From positions 2,542,001-2,606,000 of the forward strand of contig NZ_JAJEJP010000001.1 in NCBI RefSeq assembly GCF_021390495.1: 64,000 nt of DNA, read 5' to 3'. The notes under the pieces were generated by a model. The model was given only the letters and a program-made list of their open reading frames with translations, had not been told where the DNA came from and did not search any database. Both the position numbers and the translations under genes were made by a program. This DNA comes from Paraburkholderia sp. ZP32-5 (GTDB lineage Bacteria; Pseudomonadota; Gammaproteobacteria; Burkholderiales; Burkholderiaceae). Shown in pieces: positions 7,881 to 16,416 of the stretch. How positions within the stretch are numbered: the stretch's first letter is position 1; every line of letters begins with the position of its first letter.

Positions 7881-8917
7881 CAGCGCTCCAGTTGTTCGAA
7901 TTGGATGCGGGGATCGACCCACACGTAGCAGAGATCGGAGATCAGCTTGGTCACGAGACCGATCAGCGTGAACACGTACAACGTGCCGAGCACGACCGGG
8001 TAGTCGCGCCGCATCACCGACTCATACGACAGCAGCCCGAGCCCGTCGAGCGAAAACAACGTTTCGATCAGCAGGCTGCCGGTGAAGAATGCACCGATGA
8101 ACGCGGCCGGAAAGCCGACGATCAGCGGCAGCAACGCATTGCGAAATACGTGCTTCCACAACACGCGCTTTTCCGATAAACCCTTCGCGCGCGCGGTCAG
8201 CACGTATTGCTTGCGGATCTCGTCGAGAAACGCGTTCTTGGTCAGCATCGTAACGACCGCGAAGCTGCCGACCACCGACGCGGTGACCGGCAACGTGATG
8301 TGCCACAGATAGTCGAGCACCTTGCCGACCATGCTCAACTGGTCCCAGTTGTCCGAAGTGAGATTGCGCAGCGGAAAGAGCTGCAGGAACGTGCCGCCGC
8401 CGAACAGCACGAGCAGCAGCACGCCGAGCACGAAGCCCGGAATCGCATAGCCGATCAGCACGATGAGGCTCGTCGCGATATCGAAGTGCGAACCGTTGCG
8501 CACCGCCTTCGCGATACCGAGCGGCACCGATATCAGATAGGTCAGAAAGAACGTCCACAACCCAATGCTGATCGACACCGGCAGCTTCGATACGATCAGC
8601 GACCACACGCTTTGATGGCGGAAATAGCTCTGCCCGAGATCGAAGGTCGCAAAGCGCTTGAGCATCAGCACATAACGTTCGAGCGGCGGTTTATCGAAAC
8701 CGTATAGCTGCTTCAGTTGCGCGAGCTGTTGCGCGTCGACGCCGCTATGCGCGCGCAGCCCGAACGGCGATGCGCTCTCCGCGCCCTTGCGCAATTCGTG
8801 CTGCATCTGCTCGACGGGTCCGCCCGGCACGAACTGGATCACGACGAAGGTCAACGTCAGCACGCCGAGCAAGGTCGGGATCATCAGCAACAGGCGTTTG
8901 AGGATGTAGCTCCACAT
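7880..8917 (-). CDS. yejB: Peptide ABC transporter permease YejB
   Basis: Inner-membrane permease partner of YejE, 345 aa, DppB/OppB type. It begins MWSYILKRLLLMIPTLLGVL, the standard first transmembrane helix of this family. A periplasmic stretch of about 100 residues and the multi-helix transport domain follow. The coupling (EAA) loop is VLTARAKGLSEKRVLWKHV, which should contact YejF. Its stop overlaps the yejE start by one base. It lies 97 bp downstream of the binding-protein gene yejA on the same strand. Confidence 0.95.
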   Translation of the reverse strand: MWSYILKRLLLMIPTLLGVLTLTFVVIQFVPGGPVEQMQHELRKGAESASPFGLRAHSGVDAQQLAQLKQLYGFDKPPLERYVLMLKRFATFDLGQSYFRHQSVWSLIVSKLPVSISIGLWTFFLTYLISVPLGIAKAVRNGSHFDIATSLIVLIGYAIPGFVLGVLLLVLFGGGTFLQLFPLRNLTSDNWDQLSMVGKVLDYLWHITLPVTASVVGSFAVVTMLTKNAFLDEIRKQYVLTARAKGLSEKRVLWKHVFRNALLPLIVGFPAAFIGAFFTGSLLIETLFSLDGLGLLSYESVMRRDYPVVLGTLYVFTLIGLVTKLISDLCYVWVDPRIQFEQLER

Positions 8918-9014
8918 AGACGGTATTCCGGTGAAGACGTTGGACTAGGCGCGTTAGAGCAAGCGATCGATCGGCCGGCCAGCGTCGACGCATGAACGCT
9001 GCTTCGGCGCGCGG

Positions 9015-10949
9015 CTACGGCTTCGACGGCGTGGCGGCCGCAGGCGGCGTTTGCGCATGCGCTTGCGGGTTCTCGTACCACCACATCGACGTGATCCAGC
9101 CTTCCGCGCCATAGTACAGCGGCAGCGTCTTCGGCCATGCGAGACCGCGCTTGAACGCGACCCGGTGCGTGGCACTGTACCAGTGCGGCACCACATAGTA
9201 GCCATGCATCAGCAGACGGTCGAGCGCGTGCGCCGCGTCGGTCAGTTGCTCGCGTGTTTGCGCGTGCACGAGCGCGTCGAGCACGGCGTCGATCGCCAGC
9301 GACTTCACGCCGATCACATTGTCCGAGCCGGTCGTATCGGCGGCCTTGCTGCCGAAGCGGTTGATCTGCTCCGAGCCCGGCACCTGCACATCCGGCATGC
9401 GGATCGTCGTCACATCGAAATCGAATGCGTCAAGACGCTTCTGATAGACCGCGTAATCGGCCACGCGAAACGTCGCGGTAATGCCGAGCTTCTGCAAATT
9501 GCGCGTGAAGGTCGCAACGATCGGCTCCATCGACGCGGCCGAACCCGAATCGTCGAGGATCTCGAACTGGAACGGCTCGCCCTTCGCGTTACGCAACGCA
9601 CCGTCGCGATACACCCAGCCGGCCTGCTGCAACAGATCGCGCGCCTGCAGCAGATTGACACGCAGCGAGCCGGGCGGATCGGTGTCGGGCTGCGTCGGCA
9701 TCGGTCCGAATACGGCGGGGTTCAGCTTGTCGCGCCACGGTTCGAGCAGCGCGAGTTCACCCGGCGACGGCAGCCCTTTCGCCTGCCATTCGGTGTTGGC
9801 GAAAAAACTGTCGATGCGCGTGTACTGATTGAAGAACAGCTGCCGGTTCAGCCATTGAAAATCGAGTGCGAGATCGAGCGCTTTGCGCACGCGCACGTCC
9901 TGAAACAGCGGCCGGCGCGTATTCAGGATGAAGCCCTGCATGCCGGTGCCGTTGTGCTGCGGGAATACGCGCTTGATCAGCTCACCGCTGTCGAAGCGCT
10001 TGCCGACGTCGCGCCGCACCCAGTTGCGCGCGATGTATTCGACGAGCGCGTCGTACTCGCCGGCCTTGAACGCTTCGAGCCGCGCGGTCGCGTCGGCGTA
10101 CAGCTTGTAGACGATGCGATCGAAGTTGTTCATGCCGACGCGCACCGGCAAATCGGCGCCCCAGTAGTTCGGATCGCGTTTAAAGGTGATCGTGCGGCCG
10201 TTGTCGTAGCTGTCGATCAGATACGGACCGCTGCCGATCGGCTTTTCGAACGCGAGCTGGTCGAACGGGATACGGCTGCCGTCCGGCTTCATTCCCCACT
10301 TGCGCGAGAACACCGGCATGCTGCCGGCGAGCAGCGGCAACTCGCGATTGCGATCGTGGAATTCGAAGCGCACCGTGTGCGGGTCGACCACCACCGCGCG
10401 CTGGATCTCGCCGAAGATCGATGCGTATTGCGGCGCGGCCTGCGGGCTTTTCAGCGTATCGAGCGAGAACTTGACGTCGTCGGCGGTGACAGGATCGCCG
10501 TTCGAAAAGCGCGCGCGCGGATTGATATGGAACGTGACCGACAGACCATCGGGCGCGACGATGATGTCGTCGGCGAGCAGCCCGTACGCGGATGCGACTT
10601 CGTCGGCGCTGCCGGTCGTCAGACTCTCGAACATCAATTCGAGGCCCGGCGCCGCGTTGCCGCGCAGCGTGAACGGATTGAACTTGTCGAAGCTCGTCAG
10701 ACGGCTTGGGTTCGCGAGCACCAGCGTGCCGCCTTTCGGCGCATCGGGGTTCACGTAGTCGAAGTGCCTGAAGTCCGCCGGATATTTCGGCTCGCCGTAT
10801 TGCGCGATCGCATGGACTGCTTGCGCCGGCGACGTGGCGAACAGACTGATAAAGGCCAGCGCGAAGGCAAATGCGATGCGCAAGGGTCCGTGGATCACGC
10901 TGTGTCGACGTACAGCAGGCGTTTGAACCCGTCGCGAGCCAGTTGTCAT
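9015..10949 (-). CDS. yejA: Periplasmic peptide-binding protein of the Yej transporter
   Basis: Family 5 extracellular solute-binding protein of 644 aa that would deliver oligopeptides to YejBEF. The signal peptide follows a Lys/Arg-rich n-region (RIAFAFALAFISLFATSPAQA). Recognisable blocks are YVNPDAPKGGTLVL, FHINPRARFSNGDPVTADDV and SGPYLIDSYDNGRTITFKRD. The C-terminus ends in an Ala/Pro/Thr tail. I chose the ATG at 10947-10949; a TTG 17 codons upstream is possible but unlikely. TAGAAT at 10990-10995 on the minus strand could be its -10 box, with a weak -35. It heads the yejABEF operon. Confidence 0.93.
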   Translation of the reverse strand: MTTGSRRVQTPAVRRHSVIHGPLRIAFAFALAFISLFATSPAQAVHAIAQYGEPKYPADFRHFDYVNPDAPKGGTLVLANPSRLTSFDKFNPFTLRGNAAPGLELMFESLTTGSADEVASAYGLLADDIIVAPDGLSVTFHINPRARFSNGDPVTADDVKFSLDTLKSPQAAPQYASIFGEIQRAVVVDPHTVRFEFHDRNRELPLLAGSMPVFSRKWGMKPDGSRIPFDQLAFEKPIGSGPYLIDSYDNGRTITFKRDPNYWGADLPVRVGMNNFDRIVYKLYADATARLEAFKAGEYDALVEYIARNWVRRDVGKRFDSGELIKRVFPQHNGTGMQGFILNTRRPLFQDVRVRKALDLALDFQWLNRQLFFNQYTRIDSFFANTEWQAKGLPSPGELALLEPWRDKLNPAVFGPMPTQPDTDPPGSLRVNLLQARDLLQQAGWVYRDGALRNAKGEPFQFEILDDSGSAASMEPIVATFTRNLQKLGITATFRVADYAVYQKRLDAFDFDVTTIRMPDVQVPGSEQINRFGSKAADTTGSDNVIGVKSLAIDAVLDALVHAQTREQLTDAAHALDRLLMHGYYVVPHWYSATHRVAFKRGLAWPKTLPLYYGAEGWITSMWWYENPQAHAQTPPAAATPSKP

Positions 10950-11065
10950 AGAGGTCTTGCTGGTGAGTTGGGCAATGGCGGTGTGAAGGATTCTACCCAA
11001 TTAGTCCGCCCGGTCCGCCAGCTCGATGCGATAAAGCACGCCGCGGTCAAATGCTCTCGCCAAAT

Positions 11066-11088
11066 AAAAACCGCCCTTGCGGGCGGTT
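11066..11088 (-). terminator. Terminator of the PXPV-repeat gene
   Basis: An 8-bp GC-rich stem, AACCGCCC (11069-11076) with GGGCGGTT (11081-11088), and a TTGC loop, followed on the minus strand by TTTTTATTT. It lies 22 nt downstream of the stop codon at 11111. Confidence 0.85.
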
Positions 11089-11110
11089 CTTTTCATCACT
11101 GCGGAACGGC

Positions 11111-11443
11111 TCAATGCCAGTTGCGGCCATGATCGTGGTAATCGCGGCCATAGCCGCGGCCCGGCGGATGGTGGCGGTACCAGTCATCGCGTGCCCAGTA
11201 GCGACGGCCGTCCCAATAACGGTCGCCATGCCAGCCGATCACGATGGCCGGCGCGGCGTACACCGGCGCCGGCTGATAAATGACGGGCGGCGGCGGCGGT
11301 GCGTAGACTGGAGCCGGTGCAACGTAGACCGGTGCGGGAATGCCGATATTGACACCGACGTTAAGACCCCCGGCCATCGCGACACCCGATGCACCCAGCG
11401 TCAACACCCCGAGCAGAAGCGGAACAACACGAGCGGACTTCAT
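11111..11443 (-). CDS. Small exported PXPV-repeat protein
   Basis: A 110-aa protein of unknown function. The signal peptide covers residues 1-24 (ending ASGVAMA). The mature part has a Pro/Val/Tyr-rich segment with repeated PAPVY units (IPAPVYVAPAPVYAPPPPPV, then YQPAPVYAAPA). The tail is aromatic, Arg- and His-rich (RYWDGRRYWARDDWYRHH). This matches the PXPV-repeat family common in Burkholderiaceae. The start is supported by an AAGGTGA ribosome-binding site four bases before the ATG (about 11447-11453). It is a single gene with its own terminator. A cell-envelope location is inferred from the signal peptide. Confidence 0.8.
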   Translation of the reverse strand: MKSARVVPLLLGVLTLGASGVAMAGGLNVGVNIGIPAPVYVAPAPVYAPPPPPVIYQPAPVYAAPAIVIGWHGDRYWDGRRYWARDDWYRHHPPGRGYGRDYHDHGRNWH

Positions 11444-11834
11444 TGATCACCTTTGTAGGAACGTGTTTTGTTGGCGGAAATATAGCGCAACGTAGCATCG
11501 CGCGTATTTCAACTTTGTAATAACTGATGCTGAACATCGCGGCTTCTAGCGACGGGTAACGTCTGGTTACATCGGACAGACAGTGGTGAAAAATGTCGCA
11601 AAGGTGTTGTCAAGGCAGCCAGTGGCATACGCACTGCAACCGTCACGTGGAGCCGCGACGAACTTCTCCTCCGGGGCGCTACTCGGTACGAATTACGAAG
11701 CGCTGCGCGCAGCAAATAATGCGTACGTCTGCACGCGTAATTATCGACCACGAACCGGCAACGTTCGCATGCCGATGGACCAAAAAACAAAAACCCCGCA
11801 GAGCCTAGACTCTGCGGGGTTTCGCCACCATTGC
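11444..11834. other. Intergenic region between tRNA-Ser and the PXPV-repeat gene
   Basis: The stretch holds the ribosome-binding site of the PXPV-repeat gene, a possible -10 for it (TATATT on the minus strand near 11480-11490, no clear -35) and the tRNA-Ser terminator at 11791-11822. Open frames on either strand here lack family resemblance and ribosome-binding sites, and I treat them as non-coding. Confidence 0.5.
11791..11822 (-). terminator. Terminator of tRNA-Ser
   Basis: A long stem, AAACCCCGCAGAG with CTCTGCGGGGTTT, and a 6-nt loop, followed on the minus strand by TTTGTTTTTT. It starts 13 nt after the tRNA 3' end. Confidence 0.9.
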
Positions 11835-11928
11835 TGGCGGAGACGGAGGGATTCGAACCCTCGATCCAGGTTTTGGCCCAGATGCTCCCTTAGCAGGGGA
11901 GTGCCTTCGACCTCTCGGCCACGTCTCC
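11835..11928 (-). tRNA. tRNA-Ser(GCT)
   Basis: A 94-nt class II tRNA with encoded CCA. The acceptor is GGAGACG/CGTCTCC, the anticodon loop is CTGCTAA (GCT), there is a long variable arm (GCATCTGGGCCAAAACCTGGATC region) and the T-arm is GAGGGTTCGAATCCCTC. It is downstream of lysC on the same strand but has its own promoter. Confidence 0.97.
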
Positions 11929-11970
11929 CAAACTTTCTATCGCACAGGGAGTCAGTGCGACGAAGCCAAG

Positions 11971-11999
11971 ATAATAGCGGGCCGGGCCAATAAGGTCAA
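11971..11999 (-). promoter_or_regulatory. Promoter of tRNA-Ser
   Basis: Minus-strand TTGACC (11994-11999), an exact 17-nt spacer and TATTAT (11971-11976). It predicts a leader of about 35 nt before the mature tRNA. Each box matches the sigma-70 consensus at 5 of 6 positions. Confidence 0.82.
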
Positions 12000-12070
12000 T
12001 GTCCGCAGAACATTTTTTGTGCCAACTTTGCGATTGGCGACGCAATTCGTTCATATGGACGCCACAAACA

Positions 12071-12096
12071 AACGGGGCGCTCTCATGCGCCCCGTT
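12071..12096 (-). terminator. Terminator of lysC
   Basis: The stem ACGGGGCGC / GCGCCCCGT with a 6-nt loop, followed on the minus strand by TTGTTTGT. It lies about 12 nt past the lysC stop and separates that operon from tRNA-Ser. Confidence 0.85.
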
Positions 12097-12107
12097 GTTT
12101 CAGCAAT

Positions 12108-13358
12108 TTACGCCTGATCCAGTTCGAATGCCTTATGCAGCGCGCGCACTGCGAGCTCCATGTACTTCTCGTCGATCAGCACCGAAATCTTGATTTCGGA
12201 CGTGGAGATCATCTGGATGTTGATGCCCTCTTCCGACAGCGTGCGGAACATCTTGCTCGCGATGCCGACGTGCGAGCGCATGCCAACGCCAACCACCGAC
12301 ACCTTCGACACCTTCGGATCACCCAGCACCTGCTCGGCCTGCACATGTGCCTTCACGGTGCCGGTCAGGATTTCCATTGCGCGCCCATAGTCGCCGCGAC
12401 CAACCGTGAACGTGAACGCCGTTTTACCTTCGACGCTCTGGTTCTGGATGATCATGTCGACATCGATATTCGCGTCCGCCACCGGGCCGAGAATCTGATA
12501 CGCGATGCCCGGCTTGTCGGGTACACCCATCACGGCGATACGCGCTTCATCGCGCTGAAACGCGATGCCCGAGATGACAGCTTTTTCCATGGTCTCGTCT
12601 TCTTCAAAAGTAATCAGGGTGCCCGACTTCATTTCTTCGTCGAGCGACATCAGCGGATCAGTCAGACTCGACAGAACGCGTGTCTTCACCTGATATTTGC
12701 CGGCGAATTCCACCGAGCGGATCTGCAACACCTTCGAACCCAGGCTGGCCATTTCCAGCATTTCTTCAAACGTTATGCGATCGAGCCGGCGCGCTTCTTC
12801 GACAACGCGCGGGTCGGTCGTGTACACACCGTCGACGTCCGTATAGATCAGGCACTCGTCGGCCTTCAACGCCGCCGCCACTGCAACCGCCGACGTATCC
12901 GAGCCGCCGCGGCCGAGTGTCGTGATGTTGCCGTCCGGATCGATACCCTGGAAGCCGGTGATCACGACCACCTTGCCCGCGTCGAGGTCGCGCAACACAC
13001 GCTCGCCATCGATGTCGCTGATGCGCGCTTTCGTGAACGCGCTATCGGTTTTGACCGGCACCTGCCAGCCTGCGTAGCTGACCGCGTCGACGCCCGCTTC
13101 CTGCAGCGCGATCGCGAGCAGACCCGAGCTGACCTGCTCGCCGGTGGCGGCGATCATGTCGAGTTCGCGGGGGCTGGGTTGGGTCGTGATTTCTTTCGCG
13201 AGGCCAAGCAGGCGATTGGTTTCGCCGGACATTGCCGACGGCACGACGACCATCTTGTGGCCAGCCTTGTGCCATTTCGCGACGCGCCTGGCGACGTTCT
13301 TGATGCGCTCGACCGAGCCCATCGAGGTGCCGCCGTATTTATGTACGATGAGTGCCAT
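12108..13358 (-). CDS. lysC: Aspartate kinase
   Basis: Phosphorylates L-aspartate with ATP in the first step of Lys, Met, Thr and diaminopimelate synthesis. It has 416 aa, the monofunctional class. The N-terminal kinase domain begins MALIVHKYGGTSMGS and contains TLGRGGSDTSAVAVAAAL and YTDVDGVYTTDPR. The C-terminus has tandem ACT domains (FTFTVGRGDY, then SHVGIASKMFRTLSEEGINI), typical of lysine/threonine feedback control. The upstream gap is 414 bp and carries a possible promoter at 13621-13649. No lysine riboswitch was recognised there. The gene follows tilS on the same strand. Confidence 0.97.
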   Translation of the reverse strand: MALIVHKYGGTSMGSVERIKNVARRVAKWHKAGHKMVVVPSAMSGETNRLLGLAKEITTQPSPRELDMIAATGEQVSSGLLAIALQEAGVDAVSYAGWQVPVKTDSAFTKARISDIDGERVLRDLDAGKVVVITGFQGIDPDGNITTLGRGGSDTSAVAVAAALKADECLIYTDVDGVYTTDPRVVEEARRLDRITFEEMLEMASLGSKVLQIRSVEFAGKYQVKTRVLSSLTDPLMSLDEEMKSGTLITFEEDETMEKAVISGIAFQRDEARIAVMGVPDKPGIAYQILGPVADANIDVDMIIQNQSVEGKTAFTFTVGRGDYGRAMEILTGTVKAHVQAEQVLGDPKVSKVSVVGVGMRSHVGIASKMFRTLSEEGINIQMISTSEIKISVLIDEKYMELAVRALHKAFELDQA

Positions 13359-13772
13359 TGTCGTTCTGAACTAAGAGAGAAAACGCGCGGGCGCGCTGGA
13401 GACAACCGCACTCAAAGCACAGGGGCGCAACGTCTCGTGAACGGCGGCGAAGTGTGTGGCGGCGAAATGCAGCGCGCGTGAAGCAGGCGCGGATTTGCCC
13501 GGAAACAGGATCGCTAATGGCTGATCGGAAATAACGGCAACGACGGATCACGCTCGCAAACCGGCAATAACGAACGATAGCGACAAAAGCGACGGCGAAA
13601 TCGGGTCGGGCAAGCGAGCTAAAGTACCCGATTAGACGTAAAAAGACAAGCCGCGACGAGCGTTCAAATGCGTTAATTCTGGCCTGCAAAGCGCGGTTTT
13701 CCGCTGATTTGCGCCCTATTTCGCGATTGCTGTTGGCGCGCGTCGAAGCCTCGCGGCAATCCGACCGGTCGG
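13359..13772. other. Long intergenic region upstream of lysC
   Basis: A 414-bp gap between tilS and lysC on the same strand. No gene was recognised. The promoter candidate at 13621-13649 would give an unusually long lysC leader of about 255 nt, in which I find no clear hairpin terminator, leader peptide or lysine-riboswitch core. Confidence 0.4.
13621..13649 (-). promoter_or_regulatory. Candidate lysC promoter
   Basis: Minus-strand TTGTCT (13644-13649), a 17-nt spacer and TACTTT (13621-13626), in the 414-bp gap upstream of lysC. Each box matches consensus at 4 positions. This is a consensus match only. Confidence 0.35.
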
Positions 13773-15254
13773 TCAGGCGAGCAACAGATCCTCACGCCAG
13801 ATGATTTTCACCGACGCTTCGTCAGTCAGTGGCACGTCGCGCAACACCGCCCGATTCACGCCGATCAGCGGCACGAACAGCAGTTCGTCACCGACGTACA
13901 GCAGCGGCACGTCGCGTTTCCACGCCGGGATGCCGCGTTCCTGGAACAGATTCTTCAACGTGCGACTCGGCGCATTCGGCGCACCAATGCGTATGCGCTC
14001 GCCGCCGCGACGTGCTCGCGCGCTGAGCGATGCGCGTTGGAGAACGCTGAGCGGAATCGTATCGGCAGCTTCGATGTTCGACGTGTTGTGAGGCGAAACA
14101 TTGGCAGCCGTGGCAGCAGAATCCACCGTCGCAAACACGAACGTGCCGCGCCACTGCGGCACGTGCCACACCTCTTCGCCCTGCCACACCAGCTCGCTGA
14201 TCTCGCGCTCGACGAGCGCAGTCTCGTCGGCCGGTTCGCGGCTATCGCCCGCCTCCCAATAGACCAGACCACGATAGCTGCGCAGCGCCTGCCCCGCATG
14301 ATCGATACGCAGACGATGCCCGTCGGTCCCGGCGCCAGCCTCGCGCAACTGCCGCAATGCGTCGGCAAGACGCGCACTCGACGCAGCGACGAAGCCAAGC
14401 GTGCGCATCCAGTAGCGCAACAGATTCAGCGCGCGATCGTCGTCGAGAGCGAGCAGCGTATCGTGATCGAGCGCGCGTCCTTCGTCGCGCGACGCGGCTT
14501 CCATATCGATGCGTGCAAGCGCGTCGAGCAGACGCTGCGCCGATGCCGCATGCACGGCCGTGCGTGACAGTGCGTCGCGAAAACCGGGGAAATGCACGGC
14601 CAACGCCGGCGTCACCTGATGGCGAAGCGCATTGCGCGCGTAGCGTGTGTCCGCGTTCGATTCGTCATCGATCCAGCGCAGCTTGTGCGCGCTCGCGTAG
14701 TGATCGAGCTGCGCACGCAGCAGATGCAACAGCGGCCGCACGCGCGTCGCCGTCGCATTCGCCGGCAGGAACTCCGGCGCCATCGCCGCGAGGCCCGCGA
14801 GACCCGCGCCGCGCAGCAGTTGCAGCAGCACGGTCTCGGCCTGATCATCCGCATGCTGCGCGAGCCATAACGTGCGAATGCCGTGCATCGCGCACATCGC
14901 ATCGAGCGCACGATAACGCGCGTCGCGCGCAGCCGCCTCGACGCTCACACCGCTCGCGCGCGACACCTCCACGCGCTGTGCGTCGAATTCGACACCGCGC
15001 TCGCGAGCGAACGTCTCGCAATGCGCGAGCCACGCATCAGCGTGAGGGCTCAAACCGTGGTGAACATGTAGCGCTACCGCACGCGATGCGCCCGCGACGC
15101 GCACTGCCGCATCGAGCAGCACGCTCGAATCGACGCCACCGCTGAATGCGACCGCGATGCGCGCGTTCGGATCGAGCGCATCGAGCGCGGACAACGCCGC
15201 GCCGACCGCCTCGATCACGAGGCGCTCGGCGGATGAAGCAGCGGTGGAAGTCAC
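13773..15254 (-). CDS. tilS: tRNA(Ile)-lysidine synthetase
   Basis: Converts C34 of tRNA-Ile(CAU) to lysidine with ATP and lysine, so that the tRNA reads AUA and is charged with Ile. The protein has 493 aa. The N-type ATP pyrophosphatase PP-loop SGGVDS is at residues 38-43, followed by ALHVHHGLSP and QHADDQAETVLLQLLRGAG, both diagnostic for TilS. The C-terminal substrate-binding domain has the RRGGERIRIGA and LKNLFQERGIPAWKR blocks. It is 61 bp downstream of accA on the same strand, an order seen in relatives. The C-terminal half is Ala/Asp-rich between the domains. Confidence 0.95.
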   Translation of the reverse strand: MTSTAASSAERLVIEAVGAALSALDALDPNARIAVAFSGGVDSSVLLDAAVRVAGASRAVALHVHHGLSPHADAWLAHCETFARERGVEFDAQRVEVSRASGVSVEAAARDARYRALDAMCAMHGIRTLWLAQHADDQAETVLLQLLRGAGLAGLAAMAPEFLPANATATRVRPLLHLLRAQLDHYASAHKLRWIDDESNADTRYARNALRHQVTPALAVHFPGFRDALSRTAVHAASAQRLLDALARIDMEAASRDEGRALDHDTLLALDDDRALNLLRYWMRTLGFVAASSARLADALRQLREAGAGTDGHRLRIDHAGQALRSYRGLVYWEAGDSREPADETALVEREISELVWQGEEVWHVPQWRGTFVFATVDSAATAANVSPHNTSNIEAADTIPLSVLQRASLSARARRGGERIRIGAPNAPSRTLKNLFQERGIPAWKRDVPLLYVGDELLFVPLIGVNRAVLRDVPLTDEASVKIIWREDLLLA

Positions 15255-15315
15255 GTCGTTAGCGCGGGCGGCGCTGGTAGACGAAAGAGAGACGAGGACG
15301 AACGCGCGCGCAGGC

Positions 15316-16287
15316 TTACGCGCCCGGCGTCGTTTCCTTGAATTTGCCGTACGCCATCAGCCGTTCGAAACGGCGCTCGCGCAGGTCGTTGGTGCTCATG
15401 CCCTGGAACTGACGCAGCGAATCGGCGAGCGCGCGGCGCAGCAGCGCGGCCATGCCCTTCGGATCGCGATGCGCGCCGCCGAGCGGCTCGTTGACGATCT
15501 TGTCGATCAAACCGAGCGCCTTCAGGCGATGCGCGGTCAGGCCGAGCGCTTCCGCGGCTTCCGGCGCTTTCGCGGCGCTCTTCCACAGAATCGACGCGCA
15601 GCCTTCCGGCGAGATCACCGAGTAGGTCGAGAATTGCAGCATCAGCACGGTGTCGGCGACTGCGATCGCGAGCGCGCCGCCCGAACCGCCCTCGCCGATG
15701 ATCGTCGCGATCAGCGGCGTCTTCAGCTCGGCCATCACATACAGATTGCGGCCGATCGCTTCCGACTGCCCGCGCTCTTCCGCGCCGATGCCCGGGTAGG
15801 CACCCGGCGTGTCGATGAACGTAAAGATCGGCAAGCCGAATTTTTCGGCGAGGCGCATCAGACGCTCGGCCTTGCGATAGCCTTCCGGACGCGGCATGCC
15901 GAAGTTGCGCATCGCGCGTTCCTTGGTGTCGCGGCCCTTCTGATGACCGATCACCATGCAAGCCTGGCCATTGAAACGCGCGAGACCGCCGACGATCGAC
16001 TGATCGTCCGCGAAGTTGCGGTCGCCGTGCAGTTCATGGAAGTCGGTGAACAGCTCGCTCACGTAGTCGAACGTGTACGGACGCTGCGGATGACGGGCGA
16101 TCTGCGAAACCTGCCACGGTGTGAGGTTCGCGTATAGATCTTTGGTGAGCTGCTGGCTCTTTTTGGACAGCCGCTCGATCTCTTCCGAAATATCGACGGC
16201 CGAATCGTCCTGCACGAAGCGCAATTCTTCGATCTTCGCTTCGAGTTCAGCGATCGGCTGTTCGAAATCCAGAAAGGTGGTCTTCAT
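15316..16287 (-). CDS. accA: Acetyl-CoA carboxylase carboxyltransferase subunit alpha
   Basis: One half of the carboxyltransferase that transfers CO2 from carboxybiotin to acetyl-CoA to make malonyl-CoA for fatty acid synthesis; it pairs with AccD. It has 323 aa, a standard length. The protein starts [20 protein letters not shown]. It contains the crotonase-fold core ([20 protein letters not shown] and [20 protein letters not shown]) and [11 protein letters not shown], the family hallmarks. It lies in the run cysS - glycosylase - accA - tilS. Confidence 0.98.
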   Translation of the reverse strand: MKTTFLDFEQPIAELEAKIEELRFVQDDSAVDISEEIERLSKKSQQLTKDLYANLTPWQVSQIARHPQRPYTFDYVSELFTDFHELHGDRNFADDQSIVGGLARFNGQACMVIGHQKGRDTKERAMRNFGMPRPEGYRKAERLMRLAEKFGLPIFTFIDTPGAYPGIGAEERGQSEAIGRNLYVMAELKTPLIATIIGEGGSGGALAIAVADTVLMLQFSTYSVISPEGCASILWKSAAKAPEAAEALGLTAHRLKALGLIDKIVNEPLGGAHRDPKGMAALLRRALADSLRQFQGMSTNDLRERRFERLMAYGKFKETTPGA

Positions 16288-16416
16288 TTGGTTGTAATCC
16301 TTGGACTTACCGGGCAGCGCGTATTCTAACCGCGCGCGCCGATGTCAAAACCTTTTCTCAACTATCGACATCATATACACGATAGTTTCCGAAACGGCTG
16401 CGTTTCCTGTTGTTCT

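Noticed and set aside
9051..11132. 693-codon open frame antisense to yejA
   Set aside because: Composition (Arg, His, Val, Gln repeats) mirrors the opposite frame of yejA. No start signal and no recognisable domain.
11583..11993. Open frame overlapping tRNA-Ser
   Set aside because: Runs straight through the tRNA and its terminator, so it cannot be a real gene.
13359..13620. Lysine riboswitch before lysC
   Set aside because: I could not find the conserved core or an expression-platform hairpin. Only a long gap and a promoter candidate are visible.
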